From UBA3940 sp964506005 (GTDB lineage Bacteria; Chloroflexota; Anaerolineae; Aggregatilineales; UBA3940), in assembly GCA_964506005.1 (NCBI GenBank), contig CAZDLX010000022.1, positions 1 to 30,295 of the forward strand: 30,295 bases of DNA, given 5' to 3'. This document shows positions 9,852-17,663 of this stretch, piece by piece. The notes under the pieces were generated by a model. The model made no database searches and was not told the DNA's origin. It was given only the letters and a program-made list of their open reading frames with translations. Position numbers and translations under genes: made by a program. Position 1 is the stretch's first letter. Each line of letters opens with the position of its first letter.

Positions 9852-9856
9852 TCCTA

Positions 9857-10696
9857 TCACGCCTCGCCGCGCAGGATGGCCATACCCTCCTCGGGCGACG
9901 CGCCGCTGTGGACCACGGCCATCAGCGCGCGGGTCATGGCGGCGGGCTGCGCGTGCTGGATCACGTTGCGCCCGTACACGATGCCGGCTGCGCCCTGCTG
10001 CATCAGCAGGTGCGTCCGCGTGAGGATCTCCTCGTCGGAGACGCGCCCGCCGCCGCGCACCAGCACCGGCACGTCGTAGGCCGCCTCGACGACCCGGTGG
10101 TAGTCGGCGACGTCGTCGGTGGGGTCGGCTTTGATCACGTCCGCGCCAAGCTCGACGGCCTGCCGGACCAGCGGCACGATCTTCTCCAGCGTGCCGTCGA
10201 CCATGTAGCCGCCTGCCTGCTCATTCGCCTGCATCACCAGCGGCTCGACCATCAGCGGCATCCCGTAGCGCTCGCATACCGGCTTGAGGCGGCTCAGGTT
10301 CGCCACGCACTGGTGGTACAGCTCCGGCTGTTCGGGCAGCAGCAGCAGGTTCACCACGACGCAGGCCGCGTCGAGACGCAGCGCCTGCTCGACGGGCTCG
10401 TCGATCAGGTGGCTGAACAGGGTCCGCGGCAGCTTGCGCCCGTACACGTTGGCCACGTCGGTCCGCAGAACCAGCGCGGGCTTGTCTTTGCCCGGCACGT
10501 CCTGAATCCAGTGCGCCTGGCCGGGGCTGAGCTGGATGGCATCGGGGTTGGCCTCCAGCACCGTCTGAACGGCGACCTGCATGTTCTCGATGCCGGGCAG
10601 GAAGCTCGCCTCGTTGAAGAAGCCGTGGTCGATGGCTACGTCGAAGCAGTGACCATCGTAGCCAAACAGTCGATTTAACCGGGGCTGAACGCTCAT
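9857..10696 (-). CDS. Class I aldolase of the DeoC/FbaB (DhnA) family
   Basis: The 279-residue product is a TIM-barrel aldolase. The beginning FDVAIDHGFF is the strand-1 motif of FbaB/LsrF-type aldolases. GADVIKADPTDD holds the Schiff-base lysine (about residue 187), PVLVRGGGRVSDEE and AAGIVYGRNVIQH form the phosphate-binding end. Members cleave fructose-1,6-bisphosphate or related ketose phosphates without metal ions. The specific substrate here is uncertain (fructose-1,6-bisphosphate, tagatose-1,6-bisphosphate or a 2-keto-3-deoxy sugar phosphate). ATG 10696 is preceded by GGAGGAGAGC, a good ribosome-binding site. Together with the downstream PfkB kinase it suggests a small sugar-catabolic cassette read toward lower coordinates. 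Confidence 0.85.
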   Translation of the reverse strand: MSVQPRLNRLFGYDGHCFDVAIDHGFFNEASFLPGIENMQVAVQTVLEANPDAIQLSPGQAHWIQDVPGKDKPALVLRTDVANVYGRKLPRTLFSHLIDEPVEQALRLDAACVVVNLLLLPEQPELYHQCVANLSRLKPVCERYGMPLMVEPLVMQANEQAGGYMVDGTLEKIVPLVRQAVELGADVIKADPTDDVADYHRVVEAAYDVPVLVRGGGRVSDEEILTRTHLLMQQGAAGIVYGRNVIQHAQPAAMTRALMAVVHSGASPEEGMAILRGEA

Positions 10697-10797
10697 GCTC
10701 TCCTCCGCGCGTGTGTTGGGTTAAAAAGGAACCGCACCTCGAACGACCGCGTATAAAGCACAATCCCGGGGTCCGCAGGTGTGAGGGGACACGGTTC

Positions 10798-10827
10798 AGT
10801 ATACGGGTGGACGGCCCGCCAGCGCAA
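10798..10827 (-). promoter_or_regulatory. Candidate promoter for the aldolase-kinase genes
   Basis: The minus strand reads TTGCGC, 18 nt, TATACT. The -10 is close to consensus and the -35 is moderate. It would give a leader of about 95 nt before ATG 10696. Inferred from sequence only. Confidence 0.4.
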
Positions 10828-10951
10828 GACCCCCGGAGCCAGGCCGGCCAGGTAATCTGACCTGGCCAGCCATCACTTCAGGCCGTGACGAATTCATGTG
10901 GCAGCGGCGCCAAGTGCGAGTTAATATGTCTAGTTAAATACCTACCAGATA

Positions 10952-10981
10952 TTGACACTGAACGAAGCCTCTGTTTACAAT
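10952..10981 (+). promoter_or_regulatory. Sigma70 promoter of the peptide ABC operon
   Basis: The plus strand reads TTGACA (perfect -35), an 18-nt spacer, then TACAAT (-10 with one mismatch). The start should fall near 10988, giving a leader of about 175 nt before the binding-protein ATG. A short stem-loop at 11010-11036 lies in that leader. Confidence 0.7.
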
Positions 10982-11162
10982 GAGGCCGTTCCGTAGCGTG
11001 ACGATGCCCGTGTTGGCGTCCGCAAAGCCCCAACACTGGTTTGCCGAAGGTTTTAGCAATCATCGTCCGCTACTTGTCGTATCTGGGCAAAGGAGGTGGC
11101 CAGAGCAAAATCCGGGGTGCGCCCCTTGTATTTCGAATCTCGACCACACTGGAGGAGAAAAT

Positions 11163-12893
11163 ATGTTGAGGAGACTGCAGTGGTTGTTGATCGGGCTGCT
11201 CGTTTTCAGCCTGGCACTGGCGGCCTGCACGCCGCAGGAGCCCGCTGAGGAGCCCGCAGTCGAAGAGCCTGCGGTTGAAGAACCCGCGGTTGAAGAGCCC
11301 GTTGAGGAACCAGCCGAAGAGGTAGAGGAGCCGGCCGAGGAAGTAACCGAGGAAGCGACCGAGGAAGTAACCGAGGAAGCGACTGAGGAAGCTGAGGCTC
11401 CCCCTGCCGGAGAAGCCGGCACCGTGATCATCGGCTCGACCGACCAGATCTCCAGCCTCGACTTCTCGGATGCGTATGCCACCCACGACTGGGAGATCAT
11501 GCGCAACGTCAACCTCACACTGATGGGTTATGAGCCCGGCACGGCGAACATCGTTCCGCTCGCCGCGGCTGACCAGCCGGAGATCAGTGAGGACGAGCTG
11601 ACCTACACCTACACGATTGCTGAGGACCTGATGTGGCCCGACGGCTCACCGCTTGTCGCGGGCGACTTCGTGCGCGGTGTCGAGCGCACCATGGCCCTTG
11701 AGGGTGACGTTCAGGGCCTCGTGAGCACCTACGTCGCGAGCGTGGAAGCGCCCGACGATCAGACCGTCGTCTTCACCTTGACCGCACCTCGCGCCGACTT
11801 CAACCAGATCGTCAGCGGCACGCCCTACATGCCGCAGCAGGAGGGCCAGTTCCCGGAGGACGAGCTGGAGAAGTTCCCCGAGACTCTGTACGGCGTCGGC
11901 CCCTACATGGTGACGGGCTACAGCGCCAACGAGCAGCTCGTGCTTGAGCCCAACCCGAACTACGGGCGGGGCCTGCCCGAGGGTGCGCCGCAGCGCGTGA
12001 TCATCCGCTACTTCGAGGACCCGACGCAGATGGGCCTGGCCATCGAGAACGGCGAGATCGACGTGGCCTGGCGTATCCTGGGCCCCATCGAGGCTGCCCG
12101 CCTGGGTGAGATCGATGGCCTGACGCTGGTGAACACCGGCGGTGGTGGTATCCGCTACCTGGTCCCGAACCACTCGATGGCGCCGATGGATGACCCCAAC
12201 GTGCGGCAGGCGCTCGCCTACCTGATCGACCGTGACGAGATCATCGACCGCGCCGTCCAGGGCCGCAACGACCCGCTCTACAGCATGGTCCCGCCGGGCT
12301 TCCTGGGCGCGACGGAGGCGTTCTTCGACGCCTATGACTCGCCGAACATCGAGGCGGCGGAAGAGCTGCTGGCGGCTTCGGGTTACAGTGAGGATAACCC
12401 GCTCGAGTTCGACCTGTGGTACCCGCCCGAGCACTACGGCACGCACGCTTCCCAGATCTTCCAGATCCTGGAGGAGCAGTTCGAGGCCACGCCGTTCATC
12501 CAGGTGAACCTCCAGACACAGGAGTGGAGCACCTACGTCGGCGCGCTGACCAACAGCGAGTACCCGATCGGCTACCTGGGCTGGTTCTTCGACTACCCCG
12601 ACACCAGCAACTACCTCGATCCGTTCGCGCAGTCGAACTTCTCGCCGGACCTCGGCGTGAACTACGCGAGCCCCGAGATGGACCAGCTGCTGGCTGATGC
12701 AGCGCAGGAAGTCGACGAGGACGCCCGTGCCGCGCTCTACGAGCAGGCGCAGGAGCTGTACGCCCAGGACGTGGTGACGATCCCGCTCACGATTGAGACC
12801 GAGTACGCCGTGCTCAACGATGCGACGATCGCCAGCGTGGCCATCGGCCCCGCCCTGGTGTTCGACTACCAGTACATCGAGTTCGCCCAGTAA
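11163..12893 (+). CDS. Peptide ABC transporter substrate-binding lipoprotein (SBP family 5)
   Basis: The 576-residue product should bind an oligopeptide (or another family-5 ligand such as nickel or an oligosaccharide) outside the membrane and hand it to the permeases encoded next. A lipoprotein signal ends at Cys22 (SLALAAC). Residues about 23-80 form a strongly acidic Glu/Pro/Val/Thr linker. The rest matches SBP_bac_5: MWPDGSPLVAGDFVRGVERT, VVFTLTAPRADF, GVGPYMV, DPNVRQALAYLIDRDEI and the Asp/Tyr-rich C-terminal lobe. The frame is open back to 10980, but ATG 11163 is chosen because GGAGGAG precedes it and a proper signal peptide follows. The gene opens a five-gene operon and is separated from the permease genes by a strong stem-loop. 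Confidence 0.93.
   Translation: MLRRLQWLLIGLLVFSLALAACTPQEPAEEPAVEEPAVEEPAVEEPVEEPAEEVEEPAEEVTEEATEEVTEEATEEAEAPPAGEAGTVIIGSTDQISSLDFSDAYATHDWEIMRNVNLTLMGYEPGTANIVPLAAADQPEISEDELTYTYTIAEDLMWPDGSPLVAGDFVRGVERTMALEGDVQGLVSTYVASVEAPDDQTVVFTLTAPRADFNQIVSGTPYMPQQEGQFPEDELEKFPETLYGVGPYMVTGYSANEQLVLEPNPNYGRGLPEGAPQRVIIRYFEDPTQMGLAIENGEIDVAWRILGPIEAARLGEIDGLTLVNTGGGGIRYLVPNHSMAPMDDPNVRQALAYLIDRDEIIDRAVQGRNDPLYSMVPPGFLGATEAFFDAYDSPNIEAAEELLAASGYSEDNPLEFDLWYPPEHYGTHASQIFQILEEQFEATPFIQVNLQTQEWSTYVGALTNSEYPIGYLGWFFDYPDTSNYLDPFAQSNFSPDLGVNYASPEMDQLLADAAQEVDEDARAALYEQAQELYAQDVVTIPLTIETEYAVLNDATIASVAIGPALVFDYQYIEFAQ
11241..11396 (+). repeat. Short tandem repeats coding for the acidic linker
   Basis: The linker DNA is internally repetitive. 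A first block has diverged copies of a GARGARCCYGCGGTY-like unit coding EEPAV. A second block has a 24-nt unit starting GAGGAAGTAACC that occurs twice head to tail (11337-11360 and 11361-11384) and codes EEVTEEAT. Such a repeat may change length by slippage and would alter only the tether length. Confidence 0.8.
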
Positions 12894-12944
12894 CCTGGGT
12901 CTGGCACGGCCATCGGCCTGTGCTCCAACCAACAGGATAGCTCA

Positions 12945-12972
12945 GCCGGGCCCGTGAACATACGGGCCCGGC
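12945..12972 (+). promoter_or_regulatory. Strong stem-loop between binding-protein and permease genes
   Basis: GCCGGGCCCGT (12945-12955) and ACGGGCCCGGC (12962-12972) form a perfect 11-bp stem with a 6-nt loop GAACAT. There is no T-run after it, so it is not a typical terminator. Stem-loops in this place in importer operons commonly stabilise the upstream mRNA and make the binding protein more abundant than the permeases. That role is inferred here. Confidence 0.75.
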
Positions 12973-13051
12973 GAGTATCAAGGCAGTGCATTTCCTGAAC
13001 GCAGGCGAGTAAGTCCATTCCTTTTTGTCGCTTATTGAGGAGTAGAGCCTC

Positions 13052-14155
13052 ATGGAGATCTCTCCACTGATCGGGATCTGCGCCAGCGCGCTTGGCGTGG
13101 TCTTCCTGGTCCTCGTATATGCTTTCATTCGCGGCAGCCGGGGGCTGCGCGCGTACATCGTTATGCGTGCTCTACTCACCATCCCGATGGTTCTCATTCT
13201 CGTCACCGTCATCTTCTTCGTCATGCGCGTTATCCCTGGCGACCCGGTGACCAGCGAGTTGGGGCCCCGGGGCGGTGCGGAGGCCCGCGAACGTCTAACC
13301 CGCGAGCTTGGTCTCGACCGCCCAATTATGGTGCAGTACTTCGATTATCTGGGCGACGTTCTCCGGCTGGACCTCGGGAACTCGCTGATTTTCGGCAACC
13401 GCCCCATTGTGGACGAGTTGAGTGAGCGGCTCCCGGCAACACTGGAGTTGATTGTCCCGGCGATGATCTTCGCCGTCGGGTTTGGCGTGTTAGCCGGCAC
13501 GTTTGCGGCCAACCACAGGAAGGAGGGGGTCGACTACGGGCTGCGGTTGTTCAGCATTACGGCCTACTCGATACCCGTCTTCTGGCTGGGGTTGATGTTA
13601 CAGGTGGTGTTCAGCATCTGGCTTAAGATCATGCCAGTCGCGGGGCGTATCAACACCATCATCGGCACGACCCTTCAGCGGCGGACGAACATGCTGGTCG
13701 TCGACTCACTTATTAGTGCGAACTGGCCCGCCTTGTGGAGTTCGCTGCACCACCTGATCCTGCCCACACTGTCACTTGGCCTGATCCTGACAGGCGTGTT
13801 TCTGCGTCTCAGCCGTATCAACGTCATCGAGACGCTGGTCGAGGACTTCGTGCTGGCGGCACGGGCACGCGGCATCCGCGAGAACGTGGTGGTGTACCGT
13901 CACGCACTGTTTAACGCGCTGATCCCGATCGTTACCCTGATCGGGTTGCAGTTCTCGGTGCTGCTGGCAGGCGCCGTGCTCACCGAGACGACGTTTAGCT
14001 GGCCTGGCATGGGTCTGTACCTGGTGGAGCGCATCGGTCAGCGCGACTATACGGCGGTGCAGGGCGTGATTACGATCTTCGCCCTGTCGGTATCGATAGT
14101 CAGCCTGCTGACGGATATCATCTACGCCTTCCTTGACCCGCGTGTACGCTACTAG
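13052..14155 (+). CDS. Peptide ABC transporter permease, OppB/DppB type
   Basis: The 367-residue product is one of the two membrane subunits of the importer. The usual OppB start (a transmembrane helix ending in RVIPGDP) begins only at about residue 34, so the protein has an additional N-terminal hydrophobic helix at about residues 5-26. GLDRPIMVQYFDYLGDVLRLDLGNS is the normal periplasmic region. ARARGIRENVVVYRHALFNALIPI is the EAA loop that docks on the ATPases, and the end FLDPRVRY is typical. GAGGAG precedes ATG 13052 by nine bases. It is co-oriented with the binding-protein gene (158-bp gap) and followed 33 bp later by the second permease. Confidence 0.92.
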   Translation: MEISPLIGICASALGVVFLVLVYAFIRGSRGLRAYIVMRALLTIPMVLILVTVIFFVMRVIPGDPVTSELGPRGGAEARERLTRELGLDRPIMVQYFDYLGDVLRLDLGNSLIFGNRPIVDELSERLPATLELIVPAMIFAVGFGVLAGTFAANHRKEGVDYGLRLFSITAYSIPVFWLGLMLQVVFSIWLKIMPVAGRINTIIGTTLQRRTNMLVVDSLISANWPALWSSLHHLILPTLSLGLILTGVFLRLSRINVIETLVEDFVLAARARGIRENVVVYRHALFNALIPIVTLIGLQFSVLLAGAVLTETTFSWPGMGLYLVERIGQRDYTAVQGVITIFALSVSIVSLLTDIIYAFLDPRVRY

Positions 14156-14188
14156 CCGCCCGGCGACTAATCATAAAGAGACTGTGAT

Positions 14189-15451
14189 ATGGCTACACTA
14201 GAGACAACATCAACCGGCGCCGAGCGGCCCCAGTGGCAGCGTGACCTGGATCAGGCTGGCCTGCTGCGCCGCTTCCTGCTAGCCCGCCGCTGGTACGGCG
14301 CCGACTGGTGGTTCGCCGTTCTGAGCAGTATCCTGCTGCTCTTCATCATCAGTGTGGGGCTGTTCCCTGGCCTGTACGCGCCCTACAACCCCCGCGCCGA
14401 GGTGGGGCCCGCTCTGCTGGCCCCCGGCGAGGAGCCGCCGTCCTTCGTCGTCGTGACGCTGGAAGGCAGCGGCATCGACGAGCTGACGGACCTTGCGGGG
14501 CGCGGCACCCGTGTGGGCATCGTGCGGGGCAGCCAGGCGGCCCTGGCGCTGCGCGACGCGACCGAGCAGGTCCAAGAGCAGCTCAGGGAGGCGGGCTCGG
14601 AGGAGACGTTCCGCCCGCGCAACGAGCGCTACAACAGCCTGCCCGAACTGATCGAGGGCCTGCAGGCCGGCGAAGTGCCGGCTATCGTGGCACACAGCTC
14701 GGAGATCGAGGATTTCGCGGCAGAGATACCCAACCTCGTGATCGGCGAGCCGCTCACGGGTGAGGCAGCCGGCGGCTCCTTCATACTGGGCACGAACCCG
14801 CTGGGACAGGACGTTTTGAGCCGCATCATCTGGGGTACGCGAATTGCGCTGATCATCGGCTTTGCCGCGGCGGTCTTCGCGCTGGCCATTGGCCTGCCGC
14901 TGGGGCTGGTCGCGGGCTTCTGGAGCGGGCGGCTGGAGCGAGTGCTCACGCTTGTCATGGACAGCCTGTACTCGTTCCCGGGCTTGATCCTGGCGATTGC
15001 CATCACCTCGGTGCTGGGGCCCGGAATCTTCAACGTCATCGTCGCGATTGCGACGCTCTACGTGCCGACGTACTACCGCATCGTGCGCGGCCAGACGCTG
15101 GCGGTGAAAGAAGAGCTGTACGTCGAAGCGGCGGAGAGCCTCGGCGCAAAGCCGCTGAGTATCCTGGTTAAGTACATCCTCCCGAACGTGATCCCGTCGG
15201 TCGTCGTGATCTTCTCGGTCAACGTCGCGGACGCCATTCTCACCGAGGCGGGCCTGAGCTTCATCGGCCTTGGCCTGCCGCCGGACACGCCGGACTGGGG
15301 CATCGATCTGGCTCTGGGCCAGCGGATGCTGCGCCAGGCATGGTGGCTGGTGACCTTCCCCGGCATCATGATCGTGACCGTCACGCTCGGGTTCAGTATG
15401 CTGGGCGAGAGCTTGAGCGAAATCCTCAACCCTCGCCTCACGGAGAACTAA
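14189..15451 (+). CDS. Peptide ABC permease, OppC/DppC type, with extracytoplasmic insert
   Basis: The 420-residue product is about 120 residues longer than usual OppC/DppC permeases. Residues 1-70 hold the N-terminal cytoplasmic part, helix 1 and the start of the first outer loop (LYAPYNPRAE). From about 200 (LGTNPLGQDVLSR) to the end it is a normal BPD permease, with the EAA loop YVEAAESLGAKPLSILVKYI (311-330) and the closing GESLSEILNPRL. Residues about 72-198 interrupt the loop between helices 1 and 2. They contain DLAGRGTRVGIVRGSQAALA, YNSLPELIEGLQAGEVPAIV and LVIGEPLT, a pattern like one lobe of family-3 (amino-acid type) solute-binding proteins. Membrane topology places this domain outside the cytoplasm. 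The permease assignment is firm; the role of the insert is unknown. Confidence 0.92.
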   Translation: MATLETTSTGAERPQWQRDLDQAGLLRRFLLARRWYGADWWFAVLSSILLLFIISVGLFPGLYAPYNPRAEVGPALLAPGEEPPSFVVVTLEGSGIDELTDLAGRGTRVGIVRGSQAALALRDATEQVQEQLREAGSEETFRPRNERYNSLPELIEGLQAGEVPAIVAHSSEIEDFAAEIPNLVIGEPLTGEAAGGSFILGTNPLGQDVLSRIIWGTRIALIIGFAAAVFALAIGLPLGLVAGFWSGRLERVLTLVMDSLYSFPGLILAIAITSVLGPGIFNVIVAIATLYVPTYYRIVRGQTLAVKEELYVEAAESLGAKPLSILVKYILPNVIPSVVVIFSVNVADAILTEAGLSFIGLGLPPDTPDWGIDLALGQRMLRQAWWLVTFPGIMIVTVTLGFSMLGESLSEILNPRLTEN

Positions 15452-15455
15452 TGCA

Positions 15456-16463
15456 ATGGCGAGTAACGGCACACTCGTTAAGATCGAGAATCTATCGGTC
15501 CAGTACAAGACTCGCGCCGGCTGGGTCAGCGCCATCGACAACGTGACGCTTGAGATCAACCGCGGTGAGGTTGTTGGCCTGGTGGGTGAGAGCGGCTGCG
15601 GCAAGAGCACGCTCGGCAAGGCGCTGTTACGCATGCTGCCGCCTTCCTCGCGTACGGGCGGTCACATCTGGTTCGCAGGGCAGGACCTGACGACGCTGTC
15701 GAATGGCGAGATGCGCAAGGTCCGGGGCTCCAAGATCAGCATGGTCTTCCAGGACCCGATGACCTCCCTCAACCCGGTGCAGCGCGTGGGCGACCACATC
15801 GTCGAAACGATCCGCACGCACCAGCCCGACGTCAGCAAGGAGGCCGCGCTCGCGCGTGCCGGCGAGCTGTTCGACCGGCTTGGCGTCTCGCGCAACCGCC
15901 TGCAGGACTACCCGCACCAGCTGTCGGGCGGCATGCGGCAGCGCGTCATGATCGCGATTGCGCTGGCCCTGAACGCCGACCTGATCATCGCAGACGAGGC
16001 AACCACCTCGCTGGACGTAATCGTCGAGGCACAGATCATCGAGCTTCTCAAGGAGCTGCGTGACGAGTTCAATCTCACCATCCTGCTCATCACACATAAC
16101 ATCGGCCTGGTCGCCGAGCTGGCTGACCGCATCATGGTGATGTACGCGGGGCAGATGGCGGAGCTAACGGACGTTTTCACCATGTTCCGCGAGCCGAAAC
16201 ACCCGTACACGAAGGGCCTGCTGGACGCAGTGCCTAACATCCAGCTCGACGACACCGGCGAGCTGTTCAAGATGGAGGGCTCCACTCCGGACCTGATCGA
16301 GCCGCCCGGCGGATGCCGCTTTAACCCGCGCTGCCCGTATGCCATGCCGGTATGCTCGCAGGTTGAGCCGAGTTTCCAGGAGACTGAGCCCGGCCACTTC
16401 GTCCACTGCTGGCTGTATGAGGAGATCCCCGCACCGTTCCGCGAGGAGGAGGCGGCTGTATGA
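15456..16463 (+). CDS. Peptide ABC transporter ATPase, OppD/DppD type
   Basis: The 335-residue product is one of two cytoplasmic ATPases. Walker A GESGCGKST is at 44-52, the Q-loop in VFQDPMTSLNP near 98-107, signature LSGGMRQR at 156-163, Walker B LIIADE at 176-181 and the switch His at 214. The Walker B/D-loop segment reads DEATTSLD where DEPTTALD is common. The C-terminal oligopeptide-transporter extension is present with its Cys pattern (CRFNPRCPYAMPVC, 287-300), which in some homologues binds an Fe-S cluster. It starts five bases after the permease stop and overlaps the next ATPase by four bases (ATGA), so translation is probably coupled. Confidence 0.95.
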   Translation: MASNGTLVKIENLSVQYKTRAGWVSAIDNVTLEINRGEVVGLVGESGCGKSTLGKALLRMLPPSSRTGGHIWFAGQDLTTLSNGEMRKVRGSKISMVFQDPMTSLNPVQRVGDHIVETIRTHQPDVSKEAALARAGELFDRLGVSRNRLQDYPHQLSGGMRQRVMIAIALALNADLIIADEATTSLDVIVEAQIIELLKELRDEFNLTILLITHNIGLVAELADRIMVMYAGQMAELTDVFTMFREPKHPYTKGLLDAVPNIQLDDTGELFKMEGSTPDLIEPPGGCRFNPRCPYAMPVCSQVEPSFQETEPGHFVHCWLYEEIPAPFREEEAAV

Positions 16464-17539
16464 GCGATCCCAAGAATAACGATGCCCTGGTGCGCGTTGA
16501 AGGGCTCAAGAAGCACTTCCCCGTCGCGCAGGACTTCCTGACCCGTCTCCTCACCAAAGAGGAGCAGAAGTTCGTCCGCGCGGTTGACGGCGTGGACTTC
16601 GACATCAAGCGCGGCGAGGTTTTTGGCCTCGCTGGTGAGAGCGGCAGCGGCAAGACGACCGTCGGGCGGCTGGTGCTGAACCTGGAGCAGCCCACCGAGG
16701 GCCGCGTGGTCTACGACGGCACCGACCTGAGCGAGCTTTCGGAGGAGGAGATGCGGCGAATGCGCAAGCGCATGCAGCTCATCTTCCAGGATCCGACTGC
16801 CTCACTGAACCCGCGCATGTCCGTCGGGGACGGTATTGCACACGGCTACCGCATCCATGTCGATGCCGACGCGCGGCGAGCACGCGAGGTCGTCGAGCAG
16901 ATCATGGAGCATGTCGGGCTCTCGCCGGCCAACATCCTGTACGACAAGTTCCCGCACCAGCTCTCAGGCGGGCAGCGGCAGCGTGCCGTCATCGCGCGGG
17001 CGCTGATCACGCAGCCCGAGCTGGTCGTCGCCGACGAGCCCATCGCCATGGCGGACGTCTCGGTACGCGCGCAGCTTCTCGACCTGATGAAGCGGCTTCA
17101 GAAAGACTTTAACCTGACGTACCTTTTCATCACGCATGACCTTGCCACAGCCAAGTACATCTGCGACCGCATCGGCGTGATGTACCTCGGCAAGCTGGCG
17201 GAGGTCGGCAGCCTGCGGGACGTGTACTCTAACCCGTCGCACCCGTACACCGAGGCACTGCTCGCAGCGGTCCCTGTGCCCGATCCGAACCGCCGCCGAA
17301 CCACGCCGCTGCCGGAGGGCGAGATCCCCAACCCGATCAACCCGCCGACCGGCTGCCGGTTCCACCCGCGCTGCCCGATTGCGGTGCTGGAGATCTGCGC
17401 GAATATCGTGCCGGAACTGCTGCCTGTGGACGGCAACCCGACGCATCTGGCCGCCTGCCACCTGCGCACCGGGGACTACCAGCACCTCGACCCGACGCGC
17501 CAGCACGGCGAGCGCGTCGAAAGCCCGGTGGCTGGCTGA
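16460..17539 (+). CDS. Peptide ABC transporter ATPase, OppF/DppF type
   Basis: The 359-residue product is the second ATPase subunit. Walker A GESGSGKTT is at 59-67, the Q-loop in IFQDPTASLNP near 109-118, signature LSGGQRQR at 168-175, Walker B VVADEP at 189-194 and His226 in ITHD. The D-loop reads AMADVS instead of the common SALDVS. The C-terminal extension with CRFHPRCP and later cysteines is intact. Its ATG overlaps the oppD-like stop. A strong terminator follows 21 bases after its own stop, so it is the last gene of the importer operon. Confidence 0.95.
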   Translation: MSDPKNNDALVRVEGLKKHFPVAQDFLTRLLTKEEQKFVRAVDGVDFDIKRGEVFGLAGESGSGKTTVGRLVLNLEQPTEGRVVYDGTDLSELSEEEMRRMRKRMQLIFQDPTASLNPRMSVGDGIAHGYRIHVDADARRAREVVEQIMEHVGLSPANILYDKFPHQLSGGQRQRAVIARALITQPELVVADEPIAMADVSVRAQLLDLMKRLQKDFNLTYLFITHDLATAKYICDRIGVMYLGKLAEVGSLRDVYSNPSHPYTEALLAAVPVPDPNRRRTTPLPEGEIPNPINPPTGCRFHPRCPIAVLEICANIVPELLPVDGNPTHLAACHLRTGDYQHLDPTRQHGERVESPVAG

Positions 17540-17560
17540 GCGACAACCGGAATCAACCAG

Positions 17561-17591
17561 ACGAGCGAGGCAGAAGCCTCGCTCGTTTTTT
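17561..17591 (+). terminator. Intrinsic terminator of the peptide ABC operon
   Basis: ACGAGCGAGGC (17561-17571) and GCCTCGCTCGT (17576-17586) form a perfect 11-bp stem with loop AGAA, followed directly by TTTTTT. It lies 21 bases after the last ABC gene. Confidence 0.95.
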
Positions 17592-17592
17592 A

Positions 17593-17621
17593 GTAGGGGC
17601 GGGTCTGAGACCCGCCCCTAC
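17593..17621. repeat. Perfect 13-bp palindrome, probable dispersed repeat
   Basis: GTAGGGGCGGGTC (17593-17605) and GACCCGCCCCTAC (17609-17621) form a perfect stem with loop TGA. It directly abuts the operon terminator. The GGGGC/GCCCC outer part is shared with the palindrome at 20169-20197, which suggests one family of intergenic repeats. Confidence 0.8.
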
Positions 17622-17663
17622 CACCATTGTGTTGTTAGTTCCAGGGCAGCCGGGCTAACCCTC

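Larger units (their letters stand above)
10697..11162. other. Divergent intergenic region, aldolase / ABC operon
   Basis: This 466-bp stretch between the two divergent genes has no convincing gene. The frame of the binding protein is open back to 10980, but that part lacks a ribosome-binding site and protein-like composition. The region holds candidate promoters for both sides, listed separately. It also holds a small stem-loop in the ABC leader (GTGTTGG at 11010-11016 with CCAACAC at 11030-11036). Confidence 0.7.

Noticed and set aside
10980..11162. N-terminal extension of the binding-protein frame by 61 residues
   Set aside because: It starts on the predicted -10 box, lacks a ribosome-binding site and would bury the lipoprotein signal. 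The ATG at 11163 has GGAGGAG and a normal signal peptide.
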